64,000 nucleotides of DNA, taken from the NCBI RefSeq assembly GCF_000474945.1, contig NZ_AXDW01000007.1, forward strand, positions 248,001 through 312,000. The letters are read 5' to 3'. Below, one piece after another: positions 49,599-58,321 of the stretch (position 1 is its first letter; every line of letters begins with the position of its first letter). Made by a program: the position numbers and the translations under genes. The stretch comes from Solimonas soli DSM 21787. GTDB lineage: Bacteria; Pseudomonadota; Gammaproteobacteria; Nevskiales; Nevskiaceae. The notes beneath the pieces were generated by a model. It was not told the origin of the DNA, made no database searches, and saw nothing but the letters and a program-made list of their open reading frames with translations.

Positions 49599-49710
49599 GG
49601 CAGTCTCTCCTTGCGCCGCTCCCCGGCGAATTGACGCAGGCTGTCGCGGTGCGACTGAACGGCGGCTGAAATGCCCCTCGCCCTTCCCTGCACGGATTTT
49701 GCGGGACACA

Positions 49711-50223
49711 ATGCCGGCCCCATCTCCGCTTCGCGTTTCCATGCCCCGCAATCTCACCCTGCGCCGGTCGCCGATTCACGGCAACGGCGTATTCGCCGCG
49801 CGCCATCTTCCCTCCGGAACCCGCCTCATCGAGTATCGCGGCAAGCGGCGCAGCCACGACGAAGTCGACGACTGCTATGGCGGCGACTACGACTCCGGCC
49901 ACACCTTCCTGTTCACCCTGAACGAGGAATACGTCGTGGACGCCAACGTGCAGGGCAATATCGCGCGCTGGATCAACACCAGTTGCGATCCGAACTGCGA
50001 AGCGGTCATCGTCGAAGACCCGAAGGGGCGTCGCGATCGCGACCGTATCTTCATCGAAACCATCAAGCCGATCCGCGCCGGCGAAGAGCTGACCTACGAC
50101 TACGGCATCACGCTCGACGAGCCGCATACGCCGCGATTGCGGAAAATCTGGGCCTGCCGCTGCGGCAAGAGCAACTGCACCGGCACCATGCTGCGCCCCA
50201 AGCGGCCACGCAAGAAGAAATAG
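49711..50223 (+). CDS. SET-domain protein-lysine methyltransferase
   Basis: A compact SET domain protein of 170 aa. RRSPIHGNGVFAARHLPSGT is the N-SET motif, ARWINTSCDPNCEA the RFINHSCxPN block, and GEELTYDYGI the ELxYDY block. A post-SET cysteine cluster, CRCGKSNCTGTM, closes it. It methylates lysine with SAM; the bacterial substrate is unknown. The ATG at 49711 has GGGA upstream, but an ATG at 49741 gives the family-typical MPRNLTLRRSPIHG and may be the real start. Confidence 0.88.
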   Translation: MPAPSPLRVSMPRNLTLRRSPIHGNGVFAARHLPSGTRLIEYRGKRRSHDEVDDCYGGDYDSGHTFLFTLNEEYVVDANVQGNIARWINTSCDPNCEAVIVEDPKGRRDRDRIFIETIKPIRAGEELTYDYGITLDEPHTPRLRKIWACRCGKSNCTGTMLRPKRPRKKK

Positions 50224-50232
50224 CGCGGCGCG

Positions 50233-50664
50233 TCAGGCGCCCAGCGCGCGGCGTCGGGTCCAGCAGAAGACCGACAGTCCACCCGCGAGGACGAGGCAGG
50301 CGATATTGATCGCCATTTCGAGCATCATCGCGCCGCTGTGCCGCGCGTACATGCCGTTGCCCAGGTTGTAGTTGATGTCGATCAGGCCGACGAAGAAGAA
50401 GCCGCCGGCGGTGAGCAAGGCCCACGCCACAGCGCTGGCGCGGCGGCGACGCAGCCCTTCCGCCGCCAGCACGGCGCACAGCGCCACGAAGCCGTCCGGC
50501 AAGGGAAAGCTGCGCTCGAAGACCAGGTAGCAGGCATCGCTCGACGCCTGCACGCTACCGCCCAGGAAGAACGCCAGCCAGTACGCAACGATGCACGTGG
50601 CGCCAAGCCAGAGCAGGACGATGACGGTGGCGCGTGCCGCGGGTGAAACGGTCTGGGCTTCCAT
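50233..50664 (-). CDS. Small four-helix membrane protein
   Basis: A 143-aa protein with four predicted membrane helices (VIVLLWLGATCIVAYWLAFF; DGFVALCAVLAAEGL; WALLTAGGFFFVGLID; MAINIACLVLAGGLSVFCW). I do not recognise the family. It ends close to and convergent with the SET gene (10 bp). An in-frame start at 50664 is used; no strong ribosome site. Confidence 0.65.
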   Translation of the reverse strand: MEAQTVSPAARATVIVLLWLGATCIVAYWLAFFLGGSVQASSDACYLVFERSFPLPDGFVALCAVLAAEGLRRRRASAVAWALLTAGGFFFVGLIDINYNLGNGMYARHSGAMMLEMAINIACLVLAGGLSVFCWTRRRALGA

Positions 50665-50732
50665 GTGCGCCTTCCTTCTCCTCGCTGTGATCCCGAGATG
50701 ACTTGGGGCAAAGACGTCGTGCCGCGGACGAA

Positions 50733-50761
50733 AAAAAACCGCGGCTCGCGCCGCGGTTTTT
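50733..50761 (-). terminator. Rho-independent terminator of the cold-shock gene
   Basis: ACCGCGGC-TCGC-GCCGCGGT hairpin with A-run on one side and T5 on the other; about 30 bases beyond the stop of the minus-strand cold-shock gene. Confidence 0.85.
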
Positions 50762-50790
50762 GACCGGCAAAGTGCCGAAGGCGAAACCGC

Positions 50791-51003
50791 TCAGAGCGGG
50801 CGGATCGCGGCGGCCTGCAGGCCCTTCGGGCCGCGGCGCACTTCGTACTGAACCTTCTGGCCTTCCTTCAGGGTCTTGAAACCGGTGCCCTGGATTTCGC
50901 GGAAGTGCGCGAAGAGATCTTCACCACCGCCTTCCGGCGTGATGAAACCAAACCCCTTGGCATCGTTGAACCACTTGACGGTGCCGGTCGAGACATTAGA
51001 CAT
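50791..51003 (-). CDS. Cold-shock protein, CspA family
   Basis: A 70-aa single cold-shock domain that binds single-stranded RNA and [23 protein letters not shown] contains RNP1 (KGFGFI); RNP2 reads DLFAHF where VFVHF is usual, giving an Ala/His variant. [20 protein letters not shown] completes the fold. About 300 bp of non-coding DNA precede it, consistent with a long leader typical of csp genes. It is probably a transcript of its own. Confidence 0.95.
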   Translation of the reverse strand: MSNVSTGTVKWFNDAKGFGFITPEGGGEDLFAHFREIQGTGFKTLKEGQKVQYEVRRGPKGLQAAAIRPL

Positions 51004-51307
51004 GCAACTTTCCCTCTGACGTCAATTGAAAAACGGGCTTACACCCACTCCAGTGCAAGTAGCGCTCAAGAAACGTAGCCGGAGGTTCGTACCGCATGTC
51101 GAAGCCACCTGCCGCCGAAACCTTGCTTGAAACACGACTGCGAGTCCGACTGTACACCGACATCCGGGGCGCCGCCAACAAGGGACTTGCGGGTCGTCGG
51201 CGACTGCGTCACGGATCGGCAGCCGTGCCCGCATCGGCCGCAGCGCACGCGGATTGGCCGTGGCGAAGGGCAAATATTCGCGCCTCACGTCGTTACGCAG
51301 GCGACCA
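51004..51307. other. Non-coding region upstream of the cold-shock gene
   Basis: About 300 bp with no coding frame I believe. It probably contains the promoter and the long 5' leader of the cold-shock gene, which is read on the minus strand. The last 40 bases before the ATG are AT-richer and hold GGGA about ten bases upstream. I see no clear cold-box or confident -35/-10 pair. Confidence 0.5.
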
Positions 51308-51335
51308 CAAAAAGAACGGCCCCATGAAGGGGCCG
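51308..51335 (-). terminator. Terminator after the Ig-like lipoprotein gene
   Basis: On the minus strand CGGCCCC-TTCAT-GGGGCCG is followed by TTCTTTTTG. It lies about 30 bases beyond the lipoprotein stop and ends the NHL/Ig-like operon. Confidence 0.8.
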
Positions 51336-51364
51336 ATCGTCATTGCACAATCGACAAGGAAACG

Positions 51365-52744
51365 TCAGTCGCGCTGCCGGTTGACCTGCACGACGGCATG
51401 CTGCTCGATGTCGCCCACGTCGCTGTCGGTGCTGGTGATCGTGGCGAATACGCGCCCGACGCCGCCGACGTTTCTCGGCGTCAGCAAGCCCCCATCGGTG
51501 CCGCCCGATTGCACGCTGAAAAGGCCGGCGGCATCCGTGTCGAAGATGCTCCACGTCACGAAGCGCGTGATCGGCCGCTCGATGCCGTCCTTGAACATGC
51601 CATAGGCCTGCAGCCGACCGAGGTCCGGGAAATTGAGAACCAGCGGCGTATCGGTATCGGTGGCCGGATCAAGACGCACGCTTTCGAGATCGATGTCGGA
51701 GAACCTGTAGACGCGCGAGTTCGTCGTCAGCTTGAGCCCCTCATCGTCGAAAGTGAGCTTCAATGCGATATCGCGGTCGAGGCGATCGCCGTCGCCGGAC
51801 ACGATAAGGTACGGAGTCGATTCGAGACGCGTGCCGCTGCCATCGGTCACCGTACTGGCCGTGACCGTCGAAGTTGTCGCATTGGCTTCGTTGTAGCCGT
51901 CAGCGGCATCGACCGTGAGCTGGTCGGAGATGTTTTGCGGCGGGGCGCTGGCGTCCTCGAAAACCGCATCGACGCGTACACGGTCGCCGATGCTGATCGG
52001 CACCGGCTCGCCTTCCGGCTGCTCGTAGCTCAGCTTGAGCGACGAAACGTTGCCGAGGCTCATCGTCTGGTTCAGGTACTGATTGCACGCCGGCAGACGC
52101 GCCTCCAGGGTAAACGGCTGGTCGACCGGGGAACGCGACGCCACCACCGTCGACGCCCCCGTCACCACCGCCGGAGAACCGGAATCCGTGATCGTCCACA
52201 CCGCGCTGCTCGTCAGGTCCTGTTCGAGCTGATCGACCTTCGGCTGCACATAGAGATGGAAAGTCGTCTGCGAATCCGGCGCCATGCGCGTCAGCACGGG
52301 CGAAATGCGCATGCTGGTCATTTCGCCGACGCTGACACCGATCGAGGCTGTCATCGCATCGGCGTAGGTGGCGGTAATGACGGCACCGCCGGTCCCGCGG
52401 GCGATGATGGTGCCGACGGGATAAAAGGCCCCCGATCCGGCATAGGTCTCTATATCGCCGTTGCTGACGTCGATGACGCCCGGCGCGCTGCTGCTCCACA
52501 CCACACGGCTCGTGACCGGCGCCGTGCTTTCGTGGCCACCGTCACCGTCAGCGAATGTCACGGTCGCAGCCAGCTGCGCCGTCTGGCACTCGACCATGTC
52601 GACCGCATCGGTGCTTGAGCCAAAGGTGACCGCCAGCGACTTCGGCCCCTGGCCGGAACCGACCGGAGATCCGTTGCTGCCGCTACAAGCCGCCAAAAAG
52701 ACTGCGGCGCCCATTACGGCGCCGCAGGACATGCGAAGGACCAT
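51365..52744 (-). CDS. Ig-like repeat lipoprotein, unknown function
   Basis: A 459-aa predicted lipoprotein (Cys20 in FLAACSGS). The mature protein is Ser/Thr/Asp-rich with repeating beta-sandwich-like segments such as VVWSSSAPGVIDVSNGDI, GGAVITATYADAMTASIGVSV and TRFVTWSIFDTDAAGLFSV, which resemble bacterial Ig-like (Big_2) domains. The ATG at 52744 shares a base with the stop of the NHL-repeat gene (TGATG), so both are translated from one mRNA. A terminator follows. It is probably exposed on the cell surface or in the periplasm; the ligand is unknown. Confidence 0.75.
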   Translation of the reverse strand: MVLRMSCGAVMGAAVFLAACSGSNGSPVGSGQGPKSLAVTFGSSTDAVDMVECQTAQLAATVTFADGDGGHESTAPVTSRVVWSSSAPGVIDVSNGDIETYAGSGAFYPVGTIIARGTGGAVITATYADAMTASIGVSVGEMTSMRISPVLTRMAPDSQTTFHLYVQPKVDQLEQDLTSSAVWTITDSGSPAVVTGASTVVASRSPVDQPFTLEARLPACNQYLNQTMSLGNVSSLKLSYEQPEGEPVPISIGDRVRVDAVFEDASAPPQNISDQLTVDAADGYNEANATTSTVTASTVTDGSGTRLESTPYLIVSGDGDRLDRDIALKLTFDDEGLKLTTNSRVYRFSDIDLESVRLDPATDTDTPLVLNFPDLGRLQAYGMFKDGIERPITRFVTWSIFDTDAAGLFSVQSGGTDGGLLTPRNVGGVGRVFATITSTDSDVGDIEQHAVVQVNRQRD

Positions 52745-53985
52745 CACGGCGAGTACATCTCCACGCGGCTGTTGCCACGATCAGTGATGTACAGCACGCC
52801 ACTTTCAACGTAGACGCCGGTCGGACCATTGAGCGTGTGCTCGGTCGCCGCTCCGTTCTTCTGGTCGTCGTCGGTATTGTCGGTCTTGCCGTTCTGGTCG
52901 TCGTCGTTCGCTGCGGAAGCGGTGTAGTTCTGGTTGTCCTGGCCGTACACGAGCGAGGCACTCATGCCATTGACGGTCGGCATCGCGCTGAACTTGAGGA
53001 CGCGGTTGCTGCCGGAATCCGCCACCCAGAACTGGGCGCCGTCCGAGGTCACGCCGGTCGGCGACTGGAAGGTCGATGAGGACGTGCTGTGCGTCGAGCG
53101 CGAGAAGTCGGTCTGCCCGACCACGTTGAGCGCCGCCGTGCCGGACACCTGCGGGAACGTTCTCCAGTAGAGGACACGATAGTTCTGCGTATCGGCGACC
53201 AGCAGCTGAGCACCGTCGCTCCACACCGAGCTCGGCTGGTACATGCTCTTGGCGTCGTCATCGTCGCCATTCGACGTGAAGTTGGTCTGACCGAGAACGA
53301 GGTTCGCATCGGTGGTGCCGCTCTTCGTCGTCGGGATGGTGTTCCAGATCAGCACACGGTTGTTGCCCGTATCGCAGACGATCAGCTTGTTGTTGACGAT
53401 GATGGCCGAGGTCGGACCATTGAGCGTGTGCGCCGTCGGGCTTGCGCCGCCGTCGCCCACCACCGCGTCCGGGCCGGCGTCGATTGCCGCCTGAGTCGTC
53501 GGCGCGGTATTCCAAATCAGCACGCGGTTATTGCCCGTATCGGCGATCACCAGCTGGCCGCCGTTGCCAATCGAAACCGTGTTCGGCGTCGACAGCTTGC
53601 CGAGCGCCGTACCGCTGGTCTTCGTGGTGAAGTCGGATTGACCGATCACCAGGTTGGCAGCGCCGCCATTGGCGTTCGGAATGCTCGTCCACACCAGCAC
53701 GCGATTGTTGGCGGTATCGGCGACGTAGAGCTTGGTGCCGTCGGTGCCCACATTGCCATACGGGGTCGCCAGCGTGTACGCCTGCGGCGTCGAGCCGTCA
53801 TTCGGATCGTCTTGCTGGAAATTCTTGTGACCGATCACCTGAAAGGCCGTTTCCCAATCGGTCTTGTCGCCGCCGCCGCCGCCGCAGGCGGCCAACAGCA
53901 GGCTCGCCGCCACGGCCGCGAGCGCGGCTCCTGGACGGCTTCGGGACAGGAAGGACTGAGCCTGAAAGGCACGACGGAAATGCAT
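52744..53985 (-). CDS. NHL-repeat beta-propeller lipoprotein
   Basis: A 413-aa lipoprotein with Cys34 in LLLAACGGGGG. It contains about six NHL-type units with the recurring core ADTANNRVLVW / ADTGNNRVLIWN / CDTGNNRVLIWN / ADTQNYRVLYW / ADSGSNRVLKF / TDRGNSRVEMY, each after a hydrophobic strand. These fold into a beta-propeller that binds a partner. A poly-Asp linker (ANDDDQNGKTDNTDDDQKNG) may bind calcium. AGGAG lies five bases before the ATG. An AT-rich stretch (54069-54099) upstream may hold its promoter. Confidence 0.85.
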   Translation of the reverse strand: MHFRRAFQAQSFLSRSRPGAALAAVAASLLLAACGGGGGDKTDWETAFQVIGHKNFQQDDPNDGSTPQAYTLATPYGNVGTDGTKLYVADTANNRVLVWTSIPNANGGAANLVIGQSDFTTKTSGTALGKLSTPNTVSIGNGGQLVIADTGNNRVLIWNTAPTTQAAIDAGPDAVVGDGGASPTAHTLNGPTSAIIVNNKLIVCDTGNNRVLIWNTIPTTKSGTTDANLVLGQTNFTSNGDDDDAKSMYQPSSVWSDGAQLLVADTQNYRVLYWRTFPQVSGTAALNVVGQTDFSRSTHSTSSSTFQSPTGVTSDGAQFWVADSGSNRVLKFSAMPTVNGMSASLVYGQDNQNYTASAANDDDQNGKTDNTDDDQKNGAATEHTLNGPTGVYVESGVLYITDRGNSRVEMYSP

Positions 53986-54124
53986 GGAAACTCCTAAACG
54001 CAGGCAGGACTTACGACCAATGGTCGCCGACCCTTGCATCGTGCAGGCACGCCGCGCAAGGGGCTGAAACATTATGTATCGGGTTGTATCTTTTAACACA
54101 TTGCCGCCGATCGACACCATCGCT

Positions 54125-55417
54125 TTACAAAAAGTTCAGTGTGCCGACAGCTGCGGCGCTCGGGACGCGAAGGGTAATCGCAAACGCCTGGTTCTTGCAG
54201 GCCGGCCGCATGCGCAAATCGCCGCCGTGCTGCTCGGCGACGCGTTGCACGATGGCCAGCCCCAAGCCCGCACCACCCGGATTCCGGGCTCGCGATCCCT
54301 GTGCGAACGGCTTCAACAATTGCTCCCATTGTCCGGGCTCGATACCCGGTCCAGCGTCTTCGACAGTCAAAGTCGCCATTTCGTTCTCGGCCCGCGTCGA
54401 AACGCGGATCGGCGACGCCCCGTGCAGGGCGGCGTTGTCGAGCAGGTTACGCAGGGCCCGGCTCAGGGACTGGCGCCGCAGGCGCAGCGGCAACGACGCC
54501 CGCAGGTCGAGCTGGACGCCGGCATCCGCCGGCTGGCGCAGGACGCCGCGCACCAGATCGTCGAGCGACAGCGACACGGTCGGCTCGTCGCGACCGTCAC
54601 GGACGAAGTCGATGCATTGGCCGACGATATGATTGATCTCCTGCACGTCGCGCAGCACCGGCGCCCAGTCCTCATCCGGCCGCGCCCGCAACTCGACGGC
54701 AGCCTGGATGCGCGCCAGCGGCGAGCGCAGGTCGTGCGACATGCCGGCCAGCATCAGCTCGCGCTCCTGCGTGTTGCCGCGCAACTGGCGCGCGAGACGG
54801 TGCAGGGCCACGCCGATCTGCCGCAATTCGCTCGGCGCCACCATGCCGCCGGCGCTCGGCACCCCGCCATGCTCGATGTCCTCGATCGCCTGCAACAGGC
54901 CGCGTACCGGCCAGCGCACGATCAGCGTGAAGGCGACCATCGCCAGCACCACGACGATGCCGAGACTGACGATGTTGATCCACAGGAAATGGCGGCGCAG
55001 GGCGGCAAATTCCGGCGGCTCGGGACCGCGCCCGCTCGCGATCAGCGGACTGAAGGCGCTCGCCCCGAGCGCCGATTCGCCCAGGGGGCCACCCGGCTCC
55101 GCATCGGGCGGCGGGCTGCGCGGGTCGCGGTCGGGCGGTGGCGGCGGCCCGCCACGATCTCCCGCCTTTCGAGTTTCCGGCCTGAACGGCGACACGCCTC
55201 CGGACAGCGGGCCGCCCGGTAAATGACCGTCGGCATGATCGGCCGGCGCGCGCAGGCACGAACCCGAGGACGCTTCGCGGCTCTCGCCGGGCGCACAGCC
55301 GGACAGGTGCAGGGAAACCGACGGCGGCGGAAACAGCCTGAGCAGCATCCAGTTGACGGTCGGCACGGCCACCACGGCCGCCGCCACGAACAGGCCGAGC
55401 CACCAGCGCAGGCTCAT
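54125..55417 (-). CDS. Sensor histidine kinase, EnvZ-like
   Basis: A 430-aa membrane kinase. A first membrane helix (residues 5-27) and a second (about 146-168) bracket a periplasmic part of about 115 residues. That part is extremely Pro/Gly/Asp-rich (GGPPPPPDRDPRSPPPDAEP). HAMP follows, then the dimerisation box AGMSHDLRSPLARIQ with phospho-acceptor His228, NLLDNAALHG (N box), VEDAGPGIE (G1) and GGAGLGLAIV (G2). It is downstream of the OmpR-like gene with a 70-bp gap. The signal is unknown. Confidence 0.9.
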   Translation of the reverse strand: MSLRWWLGLFVAAAVVAVPTVNWMLLRLFPPPSVSLHLSGCAPGESREASSGSCLRAPADHADGHLPGGPLSGGVSPFRPETRKAGDRGGPPPPPDRDPRSPPPDAEPGGPLGESALGASAFSPLIASGRGPEPPEFAALRRHFLWINIVSLGIVVVLAMVAFTLIVRWPVRGLLQAIEDIEHGGVPSAGGMVAPSELRQIGVALHRLARQLRGNTQERELMLAGMSHDLRSPLARIQAAVELRARPDEDWAPVLRDVQEINHIVGQCIDFVRDGRDEPTVSLSLDDLVRGVLRQPADAGVQLDLRASLPLRLRRQSLSRALRNLLDNAALHGASPIRVSTRAENEMATLTVEDAGPGIEPGQWEQLLKPFAQGSRARNPGGAGLGLAIVQRVAEQHGGDLRMRPACKNQAFAITLRVPSAAAVGTLNFL

Positions 55418-55487
55418 CGCCGTGCCGGGCCTGCTGTGGTGATCTGCCGCGGGCTGGTGCGGAAGCGCCGTGCCGGCGCCCGCCACC

Positions 55488-56198
55488 TCATGCCGGCTGG
55501 TCCGGCACGAACATGTAGCCGCGTCCCCAGACCGTCTGGATATAGCGCGGCGTCGTCGGGTCCGGCTCGAGCACCTGACGCAGGCGCGAGATCAGGATGT
55601 CGATCGACCGCGACAGCGCGTCGCTCGGCCGGCCGTTGGTGAGCGTCATCAGCTCGTCGCGGTTGAGTACGCGCCGCGCGTGCTGGACCAGCGCCTCGAG
55701 CAGCTGATATTCGCGCGTCGTGATGTGCACGGCCTCGCCGTCGCGCGTCAGCGCCCGCGCCCAGAGGTCGAGCTCGAAAGCCCCGATGCGCACGGTTTTC
55801 GGCGTGCTGACGGCGTCGGCGCGCGCGGTCTGGCCGATGCGACGCAGCACGGTGAAGATGCGCGCGACGAGCTCGCGCATGTTGCAGGGTTTGGCCAGGT
55901 AGTCGTCGGCGCCGACTTCGAGACCGACGATGCGGTCGACGTCGTCGCCCTTGGCCGAAAGGATGATGATCGGCACCGGCGAGGCCGCCGCGCGCAGGCG
56001 CCGGCACAGGGCGATGCCGTCATCATCCGGCAGCATCAGGTCCAGCACGATCAGGTCGAAACGCTCGCGCGCCAGTGCACGCACCGCGGCGGCCGCCGTG
56101 GAAACGCCATCGGATTCGATGCCATGCCGCAGCAGATACTCGGCCATCATCTGACGCAGCCGCACGTCGTCATCGACCAGCAGGACCTTGGCTTTCAT
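55488..56198 (-). CDS. Response regulator, OmpR family
   Basis: A 236-aa transcription factor. The receiver domain has the acidic pocket VDDD (8-11), phospho-acceptor Asp53 in LIVLDLMLP and Lys103 in LAKPCN. The winged-helix domain has REYQLLEALVQHARRVLNRD and the OmpR-type DNA-recognition helix near SRSIDILISRLRQVLE, ending with TVWGRGYMF. The ATG at 56198 is used; a GTG one codon earlier is possible. Its partner kinase is encoded downstream. Targets could be the adjacent lipoprotein genes, but this is a guess. Confidence 0.95.
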   Translation of the reverse strand: MKAKVLLVDDDVRLRQMMAEYLLRHGIESDGVSTAAAAVRALARERFDLIVLDLMLPDDDGIALCRRLRAAASPVPIIILSAKGDDVDRIVGLEVGADDYLAKPCNMRELVARIFTVLRRIGQTARADAVSTPKTVRIGAFELDLWARALTRDGEAVHITTREYQLLEALVQHARRVLNRDELMTLTNGRPSDALSRSIDILISRLRQVLEPDPTTPRYIQTVWGRGYMFVPDQPA

Positions 56199-56348
56199 CA
56201 CAGTGCTTCCGCGGAAACTCCCGGCAGTCTGACAGCCTGCGCGCTATGCTGTTCCATCCCGATACACTTCGAAACAAATTCAACGGCCACGACAACGCCG
56301 TCGGCGTCGCCGCGGCGCTACCGTACCGGCACTCACCGCGACCCGACC

Positions 56349-57269
56349 ATGCATCCAACTCGTCCCTTGCTGCCGCTCGCCGGCCTGCTCGCCGCCCTCC
56401 TGCTCGCCGGCTGCGAAGCGCAACTCAAGGTCGACCTCGCCGTCTCGGCACCGAGCGGTGCCAGCAAGGTCGTGCTGAACGTCACCGAAGTCGATCTGAA
56501 GACCGACAACAACGCCGTCAAGGAATACAGCACCGACATCGACGATCCGTTCGATCTGCTGCCCTACGGCCACGACCAGGACTTCAACAACAAGGACGGT
56601 TACGAAGACCGTCTCGAGCTGACCAACAAGGACAACGTCTCCGGCGATTTCATCGGCGTGCGCCCGGTCTTCGACGCGACCGATTCGTACGTGCAGCTCA
56701 GCAACGGCACGAAGCTGCCGATCACCCTCAGCGCGCAGGCCGACTACGCCGACGTGAGTTTCTCGCTGTCGGACAGCGCGACCTCGGGCAGCGATTCGGA
56801 AGACATCGTCACGACGCTGGAATTGCCGTTCTCGCTGATCAAGGCCGATGACGGAAACAGCTACACCTTCAAGCCGGTCGTGCGCGCGACCAGGAAGGAC
56901 AATGCCGGCGCGATCAGCGGCACCCTGCCGGCCAGTTCGGTCACCGGCGGCAGCTGCGACAGCTCGGCCGGCAGCGGCGTCGCGGTCTACGTGTACAGCG
57001 GCTCGGGCATCACGCCGGTCGACTACTACGACAGCGGCACCACCACCAATCGCAACCAGCCGATGGCTTCGTCGATCCTGACCTTCGACTCGGCGAACGA
57101 CGACTATCTGTTCGAGATCCGCTACCTGCCGGCCGGCGACTACACCGTGGCCTGGACTTGCGACGCCGGCAGCGATGCCCCGAACAGCGCCGATACGCTG
57201 CAGTTCCTGGACAGCAAGAACGTGACGGTGTCGGCCGGCAGCGAGGCAAGCGTCAGCCTGGACGACTGA
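56349..57269 (+). CDS. DUF4382-type lipoprotein
   Basis: A 306-aa lipoprotein with Cys22 in LLLAGCEAQ. The beta-rich mature part (KVVLNVTEVDLKTDNNAV near the start) matches DUF4382, a domain of surface or periplasmic lipoproteins with an unknown role. The C-terminal half contains VAVYVYSGSGITPVDYYD and DYTVAWTCDAGSD. It is divergent from the two-component system and may be controlled by it. Asn/Asp/Ser content is high, as in the other two lipoproteins of this region. Confidence 0.78.
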   Translation: MHPTRPLLPLAGLLAALLLAGCEAQLKVDLAVSAPSGASKVVLNVTEVDLKTDNNAVKEYSTDIDDPFDLLPYGHDQDFNNKDGYEDRLELTNKDNVSGDFIGVRPVFDATDSYVQLSNGTKLPITLSAQADYADVSFSLSDSATSGSDSEDIVTTLELPFSLIKADDGNSYTFKPVVRATRKDNAGAISGTLPASSVTGGSCDSSAGSGVAVYVYSGSGITPVDYYDSGTTTNRNQPMASSILTFDSANDDYLFEIRYLPAGDYTVAWTCDAGSDAPNSADTLQFLDSKNVTVSAGSEASVSLDD

Positions 57270-57299
57270 TCGCCTCGCCGCGTTCGCCGGCGCGCGCGG

Positions 57300-58223
57300 C
57301 TACGGTCGCGGCGCGCCCGCCGCCGTCAGCGCGCGGATTCGCTCGCGCAGCCAGGCGTGACCGGGATCGTGTTCGGCGTTGCGGTGCCAGTACAGCATGA
57401 TCTGCAGGCCCGGCAGCGCGAGCGGCAGCGGCACGAGCTTCAGCGGCAGGTGCGCGGTGAACCACTCGCCGTAGTAGCGCGGCAGCAGGAGCAGCAGATC
57501 GCTGCCGGCGACGACATGGCAGGCCGCATAGTAGTGCTGGCAACGCACGGCGACATCGCGGCGCAGGCCTTCGCGCTGCAGCACCACGTCCTCCAGCACC
57601 AGCCCGGCGCGGCGCGACGACACGGCGACGTGGCGCGCCGCCAGCCACTGCTTCGTCGTCAGCCGTCCGCGCGCCAGCGGATGCTCGGGCCGCATCGCCA
57701 CGCACAGCACCTCCTCGAACAAGGGCTCCTGCACGATGCCTTCGCCGACCGGCGTCGGGATGTCGATGGACAGGTCCAGCGTGCCGGCCGCCAGTTCGCG
57801 GCCGGTGCGCCGCCGCTCGATGCGCGCGCTCTGCAGCTGCAGCCGCGGCGCATCGGCGAACACGCTCTGCGTCAGGCGCGGCAGCAGCGCGAACTCGATG
57901 AGATCGCGCATGCCGATGACGAAGCGGCGCGAAGCCGAGCCGGCATCGAAGACCTGCGGCGTCGCCAGCGCTTGCTGCAGGGTCTGCAGCGCCGCGGTGA
58001 TCTCCGGCGCCACCGCCCGGGCGCGCGGCGTCGGCGCCACGCGGCGGCCGTCGCGCACGAACAGCGGATCGTCGAAATGCGCGCGCAGGCGCGCCAGCGC
58101 ATTGCTGATCGCCGGCTGCGTGAGGTGCAGCTGCGCCGCCGCCTGCGTCAGGCTGCCGGCGCGATAGACCGCTTCGAACACGCGGAACAGATTGAGGTCG
58201 ACACGGCTCGTGCCCGGCTTCAT
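57300..58223 (-). CDS. LysR-family transcriptional regulator
   Basis: A 307-aa regulator with the N-terminal winged helix: NLFRVFEAVYRAGSLTQAAA, QLHLTQPAISNALARLR, DPLFVRDGRRVAPTPRAR. The C-terminal two-lobed co-inducer domain follows. It is divergent from the acyl-CoA dehydrogenase operon, the usual arrangement for control of that operon. A palindrome overlaps its start codon, so it probably autoregulates. The effector, likely an acyl-CoA or hydroxy acid, is not known. Confidence 0.93.
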   Translation of the reverse strand: MKPGTSRVDLNLFRVFEAVYRAGSLTQAAAQLHLTQPAISNALARLRAHFDDPLFVRDGRRVAPTPRARAVAPEITAALQTLQQALATPQVFDAGSASRRFVIGMRDLIEFALLPRLTQSVFADAPRLQLQSARIERRRTGRELAAGTLDLSIDIPTPVGEGIVQEPLFEEVLCVAMRPEHPLARGRLTTKQWLAARHVAVSSRRAGLVLEDVVLQREGLRRDVAVRCQHYYAACHVVAGSDLLLLLPRYYGEWFTAHLPLKLVPLPLALPGLQIMLYWHRNAEHDPGHAWLRERIRALTAAGAPRP

Positions 58224-58243
58224 TCATTCACTCCATGAATGAA
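58223..58243. promoter_or_regulatory. Likely LysR operator between regulator and operon
   Basis: Perfect inverted repeat TTCATTCA-N5-TGAATGAA starting at the regulator's ATG; a further half-site ATGATTCA follows at 58246-58253. The position in the divergent gap fits a LysR-type binding site covering both promoters. Confidence 0.6.
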
Positions 58244-58321
58244 AAATGATTCAGAAATATTAGTGGATCGAATGGGAATACGGGGCGTATCGTGGCGCCC
58301 ATCGAATCGCAGGAGACCGTC

